Positions 31,771-42,793 of a stretch of DNA of 64,000 nt are shown here, in pieces; the first letter of the stretch is position 1; every line of letters starts with the position of its first letter. The notes beneath the pieces are model-generated. The model did not search any database. It saw only the letters and a program-made list of their open reading frames with translations, and was not told the DNA's origin. The translations under genes were made by a program, and so were the position numbers. Origin of the DNA: Strobilurus pachycystidiatus (taxonomy: Eukaryota; Basidiomycota; Agaricomycetes; Agaricales; Physalacriaceae). Location of the stretch: contig JAHLMK010000012.1 in the NCBI GenBank assembly GCA_019915135.1, forward strand, positions 1,302,001 to 1,366,000, read 5' to 3'.

Positions 31771-33840
31771 ATGCCCGCCATGCTCTCCCAGCCAAGCATG
31801 CTCTCCCAGCCGTCGCCCACCCTCCTTTCTACCTTGCCTGCCCTCTACCTCTATCCGCTCAATGACTCTTTCGTGCCCAAGCATATCGCTCTCTCAACGC
31901 CTGGCCAGCGGGTCAAGATTGGCAGGCAAACCAACGCCAAGACGTCGCCCGGGGAACGTAATGGCTTCTTCGACTCGAAGGTTCTCAGCCGGGCGCATGC
32001 GGAAATTTGGGAGGAGGGAGGAAAGGTCTGTGTCCTGCGCCGCCGCGTAGCGCTTCATTGACAGTGCTCTCCCAAGATATACATCAAAGACGTGAAGAGT
32101 AGCAACGGAACCTTCATAAACGGCGACCGACTGAGCCCGGAGGGCGTCGAGAGCGACCCGCACTCGCTCAGCAGCGACGACATAGTTGTAAGCAATATTC
32201 GCGTGCACGCTCTCATACCTCCGTTCTTTACGCTCCGAACAGGAATTCGGTATCGACATTGTCGGCGAAGACAACAAAACTATCGTCCACCACAAAGTTG
32301 CCGCTCGCGTGGCCTGCATATTCACCGAGCAAGACGCCCTAATGGCCGCTCGATCCGAACAGCAACATATGCCCAATCCCTCACCATTACACCAGTCATC
32401 CCTCGCGTCATCCTCCAACGGCCAACCGAATATGTCCTCCATGCAGAATCCCCCAAAGTCAACTCAATTTCCCCCGCGGCTTACTGGGATGGGCGGCATG
32501 GGCGGCTCCATGCGGCCCCCAGGCAAGAGCGGGCTCACCTTTGAGCACATTCTCACGAGACTTCAAGGAGAGCTACAGAAAAGCCGCGACACTGGTGCTG
32601 AACTGGGAGCGTTGACGGGAGCAATGGGAGAGATTGGCGAGACTCTTGGCGGTGCCTTGCCACCGAATGTGCCCAATCCATCGTCACTGCCGCCAGTGCG
32701 AGCACCACCGCCAGCTGAAGAGGAGCGGCCGGCCCCGGTTGAGGCAGACGACAAGGGCAAGAGGCCTGCCATTGCCGTGGATGAGCTGACGGAGAAACTG
32801 CAGGATCATGAGCAAAAGGTTCTTTCTTCATCACGATATAGCATCACTTCTCGCGCTGATCGCTTCTTTAGGTCCGAATCCTTGAGGACAAGCTCAAGGA
32901 GCAGGAGGGCATGTGGAATGAGATACGTGGGATGCTTCTTGCCAAGCAGCGGGCAGAAGATGAGGAGCGAGAGTACCACCAGCAGCAGCAGCGGGAACGC
33001 GAGCGACATCACCATCATGAAAACGAATACGACGACGACGATGACGATGCCCGGAGTATTGCGACTGTTACTGGTGCGCTGGAGCCGGTAGACGAGGAGG
33101 AAGAGCCCGAAGAGGACTTTTCGCATCACGAGCGATCTTTGGTACACGAACAGGATAACGAACAAGAACACGAACCGGAGGAACGGAAACAAGAACATGT
33201 CCGACCGCGTACGCCAGAGCCGTCACTTGCTCTGCAGTCGTCTGCCCCCGAGCCCGAACCGACACCACAGCCGGATTACGGCTCTCTTATCGCCGAACTA
33301 ACGGTCAAGGTTTCTCAGCTGACAGAGCAGCTGGTCGAAAGCCGTGGGGTCATCCGTGGACTGGAGGAAAAGGTCGCGTCGCTGACTATGGCGCCGACAA
33401 CTCCTCCGCCTGTTCCTAATATGGAATGGATGGAGAAGTGGGAGGAGGTGGCGCGGCGTGTTGGGCGGGTTGAGGAGTCTGTGAAAGAGGTCAAGGAGGC
33501 AGAGGAGGTGAGGAAGGTTGTTGAGGATGTCCTCCCTCCAAGTCCTCGCAGTCTCTCGAGCGACTCTTTGCGCCAGCGTCGACGAGGACGAAGTTCTAGC
33601 GTACGCAAGGAGAACATCGAGACACTGACGGAGGTGATCAAAAGCAACGGCGTTAAAATCAACGGCGCTGCGAATGGCAACGGCAACGTCGATTTGGTGG
33701 TGAAGAAGGAGAACGGTGAGGTCAAGGTCAAGGAGTCTCGGCGGGGGCTTCCGCCTTCAAAAGATGCGACGATGACTACGCTAGGGATAGTTATACTAAG
33801 CGTAGCGGCCGTCGCGGTGATTTGGAAGGTGAAAGAGTAG
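31771..33840 (+). CDS. Tail-anchored FHA-domain protein, SLMAP/Far9-10 type
   Basis: Probable STRIPAK-associated FHA protein (SLMAP in animals, PRO45 or Far9/Far10/Vps64 in fungi), anchored in ER or nuclear membrane. The ATG at 31771 leads into the FHA domain: RVKIGRQTNAKTS, KVLSRAHAEIWEEGGK, then across an intron IYIKDVKSSNGTFINGDRLS. The phosphothreonine pocket residues Gly-Arg, Ser-Arg-x-His and Ser-Asn-Gly are intact. After a Met/Gly/Pro linker come coiled coils (LTEKLQDHEQKVRILEDKLK and QLTEQLVESRGVIRGLEEKV) and very acidic stretches (EYDDDDDDARS, PVDEEEEPEEDF). The protein ends in one hydrophobic span (TTLGIVILSVAAVAVIWKVK), a tail anchor. Three introns (near 32030, 32190, 32820). Confidence 0.78.
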
Positions 33841-34166
33841 TGGTAGTGTTCCCTTTGATTTCTCATCCACTGGCATGGTTCATCATTCGTATTTATTTCT
33901 CTCTCTATGTCATGCTATGCCACGCGTATTTCGTGGACGACTTTCTCTACCTTTTCTATACTCTTCTAATGCATGTGGCGGATTAGGACAGGGTGGTTTT
34001 TCTATTCATCGCGAATATCTTGCGCCACACGACTCAGAGGGCCGGCACAGCCACAAAAGGCCGTGGGACGACTGTACAGGTCAGGTCCGGCATTTCGGCA
34101 TGCGGAGTCACAGATTGGGCGATGTGACGGATTTTTCGCAGTGCATAAGCCCATATCGTCGACGCA
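33841..34166. other. Intergenic / eL29 promoter
   Basis: 3' region of the FHA gene and the upstream region of eL29. No TATA box or known ribosomal-protein element is evident to me. Confidence 0.35.
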
Positions 34167-34565
34167 ATGGCCAAATCCAAGAAGTGTGTTGCCCTGCCGT
34201 CCTGCTGCTCTCTGGCCATGCTCAACGTCGCTTTCTAGCCACACCAACCACAACCAGAACAAGAAGGCTCACCGTAATGGAATCAAAAAGCCCGCTGCTG
34301 GTCGCACACGGTCATTGAAGGGTGTACGTCCCAATATCTCTCTCTGAAGTGCTCTTGATTGACAGTCTTGCTCTTAGGTCGACGCCAAGGTCTGTCTCGA
34401 ATAAAACAGCTGTGAAATCGCATGCTCATCTCCCCCAGTTCCGTCGCAACGCCCGCTTCGCTCTCGTTGGATCTGTGCGTGACCATTCCTTACAATCGCC
34501 CCACCCTCGTCTCATGTTCCACACAGAACAGGGCCCGCGCAGAGGCGAAAGCCGCAGCAGCATAA
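34167..34565 (+). CDS. RPL29: Cytosolic 60S ribosomal protein eL29
   Basis: Small basic ribosomal protein of the 60S subunit. Five exons can be placed exactly: 34167-34183, 34239-34323, 34378-34389, 34439-34474 and 34527-34565. They join in frame to [60 protein letters not shown] and AA, 62 residues. The [23 protein letters not shown] start is invariant in eukaryotic eL29. Exon 3 is a 12-nt micro-exon encoding only Val-Asp-Ala-Lys. All four introns obey GT-AG. Without splicing the frame looks like meaningless short pieces, so automated callers may miss it. Confidence 0.96.
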
Positions 34566-35026
34566 TCCCTTCGCAGAGTCTATCATACACATACCGATGT
34601 TGTCCGACCAGAGGGAGGCTGAGGCATTGGAGCCGCTCGCTCGACGTATTATGCATATATGCAGATGTTATGCTATTCCCTCGCTATGAAAGATCAAAAA
34701 AGCTGCAAAAACACCATTTCCTTGCGTGACCGATTTTCGTCAATGCGCCATAGTCATCGTTGGCTTGTCGTGCCTTCGAGGTAGGAGATTGGGACACTTA
34801 CCTCGAGACTGCCTCTCTAGCACCGAGAACCCAGGAGATTGCCATATTCAAGGAGAATCCTCTCGCATTCGGCAACTCACCACTTCTCCTTAGGCCGCGC
34901 AACTCAGGACATGGATTGGTATACATATGCGTTGGAGAAGGACATGGACGTAAAACGGTGGCGTTGAGTTATGTTGTGAGTGGGGAACGATTGATATTGG
35001 GGTGATACTGAGTACAACTCATGAAA
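34566..35026. other. Intergenic between convergent eL29 and calpain
   Basis: 3' regions of both genes. Nothing else supported. Confidence 0.35.
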
Positions 35027-37750
35027 CTAGAGACGGAGATCAGCAGTCAACTCCGCGCCATCTCTCAACTGGCCCCCAATCTCCACTGGCGTGTGAGTCT
35101 TCGTATAAACGCGCAACCCCACCACGATGGCGTCGGCATTCTCATCTGGTGGCGCGATAAATCCTTCATTTGGTGGACCGTCATCATCTGAGACAGATCC
35201 GACGACAGAGGAACCGTCGTCGGGGTCTTCATCCTCCCCGCCACTCTCACTGCTGTTCGAGCCGTCTGTACCCTTCGTCGAATCTGTGAGATCGTTCTTC
35301 TGCTCCTCCTCAGTCTTCTTGACCTCCTCGTCAGTCTTCCTGACCTCCTCGTTAGCCTCCTCGTCTTCAGTCTTCTTGACCTCCTCGTCAGCCTTCTTGA
35401 CCTCTTCGTCTTCAGCCTTCTTGACCTCTTCGTCTTCAGCCTTCTTAGGCTCGTCTCCTGTTTCTCCTTTATCCGTGTCCACTGGTTTCCCCTTGCTTTT
35501 GGCGGCCTCTTCCTCAGCTATGGCTTTGGCTTTGGCAACTTCCTCCTCAGCTTTTGCTTTCGCGGCCTCTTTCTCAGCTTTCGCTTTCGCTGCGATCTTA
35601 TTCTTGAGCTGGGCAAGATCCTGACCGGCCAAGACTTCGAAAGGCATAGGAAGGTGTTGCGACTGGGATTTAGCGTCGAAATCTAGACTCTGGTAAGTAT
35701 GAAAGCATCGCGGTCCGTGGCTGTAACCTTACTCATTGCAATAGATTGGCTCTTTGCCCTCTCCGTGAGTGTGCGCGACAGATCACGGTCATCCCAATGT
35801 TCTTTCCAGTAGTTTGGTGTACGAACATAAACTCGGTCCAACCGAACCTAGAGTGGCTATAAATCGACAGAAAGACTCGAGCACTCGCGAGAGACGCACA
35901 TGAACCACATAGTCTCCAGGCTCCAAGTCGACTTCGACATTCACGCTTCTACCGAACAGCCGCGCTGACGATGACTGGGCGAACACATCCTTCTCTCCTT
36001 TTTTGAAAACGACAAACTCCAAAGAAAAGATTGACCGCCCGTTGATCTGTCCGTAATATCGAGAGTCGACCTGCGAAAGGACAATGACAGCCGGAGTGGC
36101 TTCCGAAATTGAGAAGGTGACTGAAATCCGTCAGATCAGCAAGGAAGTATGGGTGAAGGGGGCACTTACACGATACCTCTCCAAAGGTCCACGCCGATGG
36201 CAAAGGCCTGGAAACGACTCGCAACCATTGCGAAGACATCAACCAATGCGAATCGAATAACAGTGTGCGGTCAATGTGTTGCCAGCTGGCGAGGAAATCC
36301 TTGTCTAGTGTCAATGGCTAGATCAGTCCCAGCTTCATCATCGTCTCTTCGAAAAGACGCACATTCCATGACGAACTCCCCGTCGTCGCCAAAGACATGC
36401 CCCATCTCGGGCAAGATCTGAAGCCACTCTGGCGTCCACTCCTTGGAGCCATCCGACCACGGACCGTTCCATTCCGACTGCGCCCATGGATTGCGCACCA
36501 CGACGAATTTCTTGCCTCTGAGTTCGACGGCACGCAGGACAGAGTAGGCATGAGAGCCTTGGAGGCCATTTACAGTAATATCAGGCTCTCCGCTGCGGGT
36601 GCTATCGAGGCCACGGAATGATACACCGAAGAGACGATCTTGGTTTGCCTTCAGAAGTTCGTCATGCCAGAATTTCTCGGGATCCAGGATGTCCTGTTGT
36701 GAGCATTGTAAGTATTCGGCCAACGAAAGAACTCTATCAAATACTCACGTCGGTTACAGTGCAGGTCGAAATACCGCTATGAATACCTGATCAATCACAA
36801 AACATCGAGACAGAAACCAGTTAGACAAACCCAGTAAGATCCTCGATGGCCTCTGATGCCTGTCCTCCGCACAGGGCACCATAACTCCCGTGCAGTTTGG
36901 CGTATGCCTTCTCGATGAGAGGCACCCATGTCTCCCCTTCCGTCCCGGACGTGGCGAAGTACAGAGACTTTCTTCCTTTCCGCGCCGATTCATTGTATCT
37001 CTTCTTGTCATTATGATATAGAGCACGCTCTGCAGCGTTGAGCTCCTCGAACTTGGGAATCGAGAGATAGAGCAAGCTATAGAGCTGGGATTAGAAGAGT
37101 CGCAAGGCAAGCACATATGGACGCACTCGTCGATGATCACAGTAACCCAACGCGAATCACGGAAGAAGATAAATCCGTAGACGCCCACTTGCTCGTCTCT
37201 CTGCAGGATCGGTATTATATATGACGGATACGCGTGCATTATATGTGCGACTCACGGCTACACAGAACTTCTCTACCAGACCCTCTGCCGTTGACATAGT
37301 GGCCAGCGCAGAGACGAACCAGCAGTCTCCGATGCTGCCTTGCACGATGTCATTAGAGCTGGCGCCGTCCACAAAGAAACGGGGATTCTCGAAGATGTCG
37401 GTGACGCGTTTCACGTCAGAAGGATTGTATGCTTCGTCCGAGGGCGCTTCCAGACCATGAAGACAGCGATCTCTGTCATTGAACAGATCGAACTCGACAT
37501 CCCTATAAACAATAAATAACGGACGCGTTGGATTCGTGGATCGTTCCCGGAATCGCAAGACAGATACTTACCTGAATTTGCGATTTCTGGCGCGGCAGTC
37601 CTTGGAGATTCGCTCGACCTTCTCTTTGCATTCTTTCAACGCCTGTTCGAGGTCGCCGGTGACAAGACGACCAGCTTTCTCTGGCTGTTGGACGAAGGAT
37701 ACTTGGGCAACCTTCTTCTGCTTGCGTAGTGCACGTCTTGAGGGGGCCAT
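35027..37750 (-). CDS. Calpain-family cysteine protease (C2)
   Basis: Intracellular papain-fold protease of the calpain family. The ATG at 37750 gives MAPSRRALRKQKKVAQVSFV, then DVEFDLFNDRDRCLHGLEAP. The catalytic core is complete: Cys in GSIGDCWFVSAL, His in GLQGSHAYSVLRAVEL, Asn in FVVVRNPWAQSEWNGPWSDG. Between them lie VGVYGFIFFRDSRWVTVIID, FATSGTEGETWVPLIEKAYA and GGQASEAIEDLTG. A C2-like/domain III region follows (VDSRYYGQINGRSIFSLEFV, VNVEVDLEPGDYVVHVR). The last exon encodes a long charged tail: Lys/Ala/Glu helices, then repeats of the form KKAEDEEV, then acidic Ser-rich text. No EF-hands are visible, so direct calcium control by a penta-EF domain is unlikely. About eight introns. Confidence 0.92.
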
Positions 37751-38797
37751 CGTTATCGTTACACTTGCAAGTCACTCTGCAAGGGATGATCTATATACTT
37801 ACCACTGACAGGTAATGAAACTGATATCAATCAGTTCTGGTGCCAGTGATACACATACAATAAAGAACTTTGCCTGTATCATTATGGGCGCTGGGCGCTG
37901 GTGCAAGGTACTATGTATTCTCGTCAGGCGTCTAATTCGCTGCCTTAAGGTGACCGCGAATTCGCGATGCATCACGTCGAGGTGAGCCACTCAAGCGCTT
38001 TGAAACGCATTACAGCAGTAACGATATAAAACGACGCAAAATCAGTGCAGATGCGGCAGATCCGTGATTATTCTGGCAGTCAGAGCTCTTATAGGGTACC
38101 ATCTTTTGTGCCGCGCGTCAAACCTGAACGTTGAACAGCGACATCAGCGCAAGGAGTTCCCAATTCCATGCTCTGAATCAGGACCAGGGCATGGCACGTC
38201 CTTCCATCGATTATCTGGTTTCATCAGAAGACAGCGTCCGCAAAGTTTGGGAAGTGCAGTACCGTAATTGCGCCACGATGAGCCAAGAATACTTTCAGGC
38301 GTGACAAGGCCGCCGACACTGCTTATTAGGCATTGCTAAGATCAAAGATAGCACTGTTCTCCTGATGAGATTGAAACATTTCTGTACGATCGCCTCGAAG
38401 GCCAAGTTTCAAGAGCCCTTCACCATTACCCTTATTTTAAGGAAATAAAGTTAAGGCCGGACCGAGGCTGTGTAGTGGGACCTGTGAAATAGACGCCACA
38501 TTATTTTGAGACGCGTATTCGGGACTGGAGGAGTTGTGTTAGGCGTCGGCGATGCTGACTATAGTGAGCCCGACGGAGCCCGAGCAGACCTATCGATGAG
38601 TCATGGAAATCTTCTTCACCTCTGTTAGCCCTAGTTTGCCTCAGTTGCCCTGAACGAGCAGAGGAGGCAAGCGTGAGAACCAGGTAAGAAGTTGAACTGC
38701 GAGAGAGCATCTCCGGTAACTCACTATGCCGACACCCGCCGATCGTCCATTTGCAACTTGGCTTCCTACTGCCACGTCTTTGAGCAACGGGGCAGAA
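37751..38797. other. Intergenic, divergent promoters
   Basis: About 1 kb between the calpain (-) and hydrolase (+) starts. No coding region supported. Confidence 0.4.
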
Positions 38798-40008
38798 ATG
38801 ACCACTAGAACTTCCACTAAACTGGCCATAACCCATACCTCCGAGGCGAACTGCGTCTTAATTGGAATCCTGGAACAACTGTCCCCGGACCAGCCCACTC
38901 GCGGCCGTAAGATTGCTCTGGTACGTACGCGAACATGATTCGTACGCCGCATATTTGGACTCTACGTCACCGACATGACTGGTCTTCGTATAGATTCTAC
39001 ATGGCGCTGCAGGGTTTGTCCGCCGTCCGACGACAATGATATGCTGTTAGACATCATCTTAGGCACAAAGACTACCTATTCCAAAAGCGCCTTGCTCTCC
39101 GCTTACCTTTGGATTCGTTTCGCTTCGACTTTCGGTTAGATACCCATTTGGATTTCATTCCCCCCCAGAGCTTATCGACCCCTGCTCAGCGGATGTCATG
39201 AGTCGTCCGGGGTCTGGCGACAAGGCGGTCTCGATGACGATCTGAAGGACATCAATGTCGTTACTCACTATCTACAGAGCAACTTCGGGTACGAAGTAGA
39301 CCTTGTTGTGGGGCACTCGCGAGGATCCGTAGTTGCCATGCAGTGGCTTTGTACTTCCCCAGATGCGCAGAAGGTCTCCGCTTTCATCAATGCTTCAGGT
39401 CGTTATCGTATGAAGGTCGGTATCCTCTGATGTAAAATTGATACAAAACTCACACTTAAAGATCTCTTAGAAGATATACGGCGAGTGAGACCGCAGCCGT
39501 CAGCTTACACTGTCTCAAACATGCAACAGATTCTAAGCTGTACATAGACCATCTAGACGCTCTGACGAAAGACAGATGCGCTGTCTGGCGGCCGACGGTG
39601 GCCAGAAAGGTCATCACCGTGAAATTATATCCAGAGGACTTCCAAAAGTTTTCCGAGCTTGATACATCTCTCGTGTGGGATACCTTTCCCCAGGGTACAG
39701 ATGTACTCACGCTCCACGGACTCTCAGACACGGTCGTCCCGCCGTAAGAATCTGTTTCATTCTTGTGCTGCTGCGCAGCCCGACTGACACATTAGTGTAG
39801 ATACGATGCCATCATCTATTCAAGAGCTCTCAGTAACCGTCGACCTGGAACCCATTCACTGCATTTAATGGAAGATGCTGATCACAATTTCTCGGGACGC
39901 CAAGATGAAGTCGTCAACGTGATTCTGGAATGGTGGAACGCTCACCTGCGCAAGGAACTCGTCACAGGCGTTTGGACAGGCGCGATTGATGCTCGCAGTA
40001 GATTATAG
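38798..40008 (+). CDS. Alpha/beta hydrolase
   Basis: Intracellular serine hydrolase with no signal peptide; substrate unknown. I take the ATG at 38798 (MTTRTSTKLAITHTSEANC); an in-frame ATG at 38726 would add 24 residues. Exons give ILEQLSPDQPTRGRKIAL|ILHGAAG (oxyanion region), GHKDYLFQKRLALRLPLDSF then RFDFR|GCHESSGVWRQGG, and DLVVGHSRGSVVAMQWLCTS. Ser in GHSRG is the nucleophile. The C-terminal part has QGTDVLTLHGLSDTVVPPYD (catalytic Asp) and HLMEDADHNFSGRQDEV (catalytic His). So the triad is complete. Splicing around 39415-39500, after GRYRMK, is uncertain. The end is GVWTGAIDARSRL. Confidence 0.85.
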
Positions 40009-40781
40009 CGGTCCTGTTTGTTAGCTCTCGGCATACAAATCTTGCTGCGAGCATCATGGTCTGCCATCTGCCCGTCTGCGGATGACACGTCGCGTCTTGT
40101 TAGTATCATTGCGTGAATCATGAATTGTATGGACTGACGCTTGGTCAGGTACGTCTGTCATTACGCAGCGACAGTATTTACACCCCTCGTCAAAGATTTA
40201 CGGAAGACCAGCCACAGCATAGGGACCTACATTAATGAGCTATCGCCGCTGAAGTACCTGAGTATCTGGAAGATCCGCATTGATAGTTTCCGGACATCGA
40301 TATATTTACTTACAGACGACTGGGTAAACCGCTCGCGAGAATGACCGGACGCGCGCACGCGTGTAGCGCGTGCTCTCAGATTAGATGTGAGTATCAAAAG
40401 TTTCCATTCTGGATCCAGCTGACCATAAATACGTATAGACTACCTGCAAGTAGATTACCGAAATAAGGATTATGTTGTAAGTAATTCTATCAAGTCCGTG
40501 GAGTATGCTAAATCTCAGGCAGGCCATCCAGGTTTCGGCGGTTCGCGTTCCCCTTTATAAATTAACTCCCTGCTTCTCCATCAAGATCCAATCAAAAATA
40601 CATCGATGCCTCCATCCGACCAACGGCCGCGAGGGAGCAAGCCCGTCGCGTTGACAGTGTCGAGTGGAAGCGCATTAGGTGATAGGGTAGGTTATGTGGC
40701 AATGATGCCATGATGTTGGCCTAGCCCAGTTACGGACTAGGCGGTGGCGTCGGTGGACAGAGGAGGGACAACTGGACGCGT

Positions 40782-40880
40782 TCAGAAGAACACGGGACCA
40801 GTTTGTGATGCGCCACCCTTCACGGTGGTCGTGGATCCCTGTCCAGAGGGCTTGTTGGAACCGTTGTTTCCGCCGCTCAT
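40782..40880 (-). CDS. Candidate 32-residue micropeptide
   Basis: A 33-codon frame starts ATG at 40880 and ends TGA at 40782. It reads MSGGNNGSNKPSGQGSTTTV then KGGASQTGPVFF. It is Gly/Ser/Thr/Asn-rich with an aromatic C-terminus and no membrane segment. A good TATA box (TATATAAG on this strand, 41034-41041) lies 154 bp upstream, about right for a short 5' UTR. I do not recognise the peptide; it could also be a non-coding transcript. Confidence 0.35.
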   Translation of the reverse strand: MSGGNNGSNKPSGQGSTTTVKGGASQTGPVFF

Positions 40881-41033
40881 CGTGTTGGATAATGGGATGG
40901 GGGGTGTGAAGTTGAGGTGGTGAAGGTGGTGAAGGTGGTGATGAAGGGGGCGGTAGTGGTAATGGCTTCCAAGTGGTGGGCGGATACCAAGGCAAGCTGT
41001 AGAAATCTGAGGATCGACGAATTGACGACGACG

Positions 41034-41041
41034 CTTATATA
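41034..41041 (-). promoter_or_regulatory. TATA box candidate
   Basis: TATATAAG on the minus strand, 154 bp upstream of the micropeptide ATG at 40880. It is the clearest TATA element noticed in this low-gene-density stretch. Confidence 0.4.
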
Positions 41042-42793
41042 GGATTTCAGGCAACTTCCGCGAGGGCCATAAACGCGACCGATGACTCTTTTGGGACGAG
41101 CGTGATAGGGCCTTACACCCATTCAGTGATCCCTCGATGCCCAAGTTCGAAAATTTAGGAGAACTGATACAACGAGTCAACGCCCGTCTCGTTTCACAGG
41201 TTTCGGCAGGGGTGCGGGCATTCCTCTCTGGGCAATCAACACTGCAAAGCTGTTTGTTCCTGACCTTTTACCAGGATTTCTCTATTTGCACACAGCCTTA
41301 CTATCCCTTCATGTCAGACGCGACCTCTATGACCGCCCGAAACAGGATGCGGCTGCACAACTTCGCGGTCCTGCGATGTTTGCAAGCCGGTCACCCGCAC
41401 TCAGCGCTAAACAACCTCCACTCGACACGGACTGGCACCGCGTTGTCGCTGCTTACTTTGCTCCTGAGTGAATAGCTTGCAAAGCTCTTGCTAAAGGATT
41501 ACGACGATTCACGAGCAACTTCTCAAGAACCTGATCCAAAATTGCTCTAACGTAAAGGCACGTTCCCGAGATACGTGTCAAATGCAAAATTGTAGAAACC
41601 GGTCTGACTGGGAAGTGCACTTTGCTAGCCCATAGCATGTCTTCGCCATATGCAACGCATCAAAAGATGACGTCTGACGTTTCATTCAACATTCCAAAAG
41701 TGTAACTCCCGTATATTGACCTGCATTCTCGATGCTACCAGCAATGGAGAGCCTAGAGCTAGGTCCGTTAAACCCCACGGAAGCACATCATGATTTACTG
41801 GTATACGTGTGAGAGATGGATCAAGGACACCAACATCCCGATAACGTTACAGATGCATGCTGCTGTCAGTGTATGTGTACAGAACAATTGTTATCATCCC
41901 GTTATCCACTCCATCGACCTCGCCAGGACCTCGCATGAGAAGCGAAAACGCGTTAACATGGTGCCAAGATCATTCTGATTCTGTCGGTGGCGTCCATCTC
42001 CGCATTCGTGTAACTGTAGCTATACCACGTCGTCTACGAGCTGTGGGCGCAGATTGACTCCTTCCAAGAGCGGACATAGCGGCGTACTAGAACGTGGCGT
42101 GGCTGTCGTCAATTGTCCAGAAATGTCGGACATAAGTTGTCTCGGGGTATTCCAATTGCACGGATCGTGGAAACCACTAAACAGCGACGGCATGACCGCA
42201 GCTAGACGACATCCAGTGCGTGGGTGGCCGACATTTATAATTTGATTACAACGAGTAGCGACGAAAGCCAGATAATGATCAGGGCCAAAGGAAGCGCTCA
42301 GCAACCAGGCAGCGACGAGTGTCGAGTGGCGCCTTTCATCCCGGGAACCATGGACCAATTACGTGATAACATGCGTCCATGAGTCAGGACAGAATACGCC
42401 CAACTTCTAAGTATGTCTTCCACCAGTCCGCTCCCGATCGGAGGGGTATCCTGAACAACTCAATAACATGACATAGAGACACAACGAGCTATGCTCAACG
42501 GCGAAGATCGACGCGAAGTAGAATAGCGGCTCTCGAATAACGCGAATCAGTGTCTTGTGTATAGACCTATTTGAGCCTATTGGTGCTACCTGCCTGCTGA
42601 TTGATGCTGGATTGCAATTGATGTCCGCCAGAAAAGCGCGTGCTATCGACGCATACCTGACGCGTACGTATACCTGGCGCCTGGATGGTAGGCTCCTCTA
42701 CCGGTCCACCGGATCAGAATCATCTCAGCAGCGAAGACCCTGGTCAACCTTTCTTCCTTTTCCAACCTTCACAGTCTGAGCAGAACGACCTGG

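Larger units (their letters stand above)
40009..42793. other. Long intergenic stretch with one candidate micro-gene
   Basis: 2.8 kb with no ordinary gene. It holds a candidate micropeptide frame (40782-40880) and a short GGTGGTGAA microsatellite at about 40914-40950. Frames such as 41137-41475 are unsupported. Confidence 0.4.
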
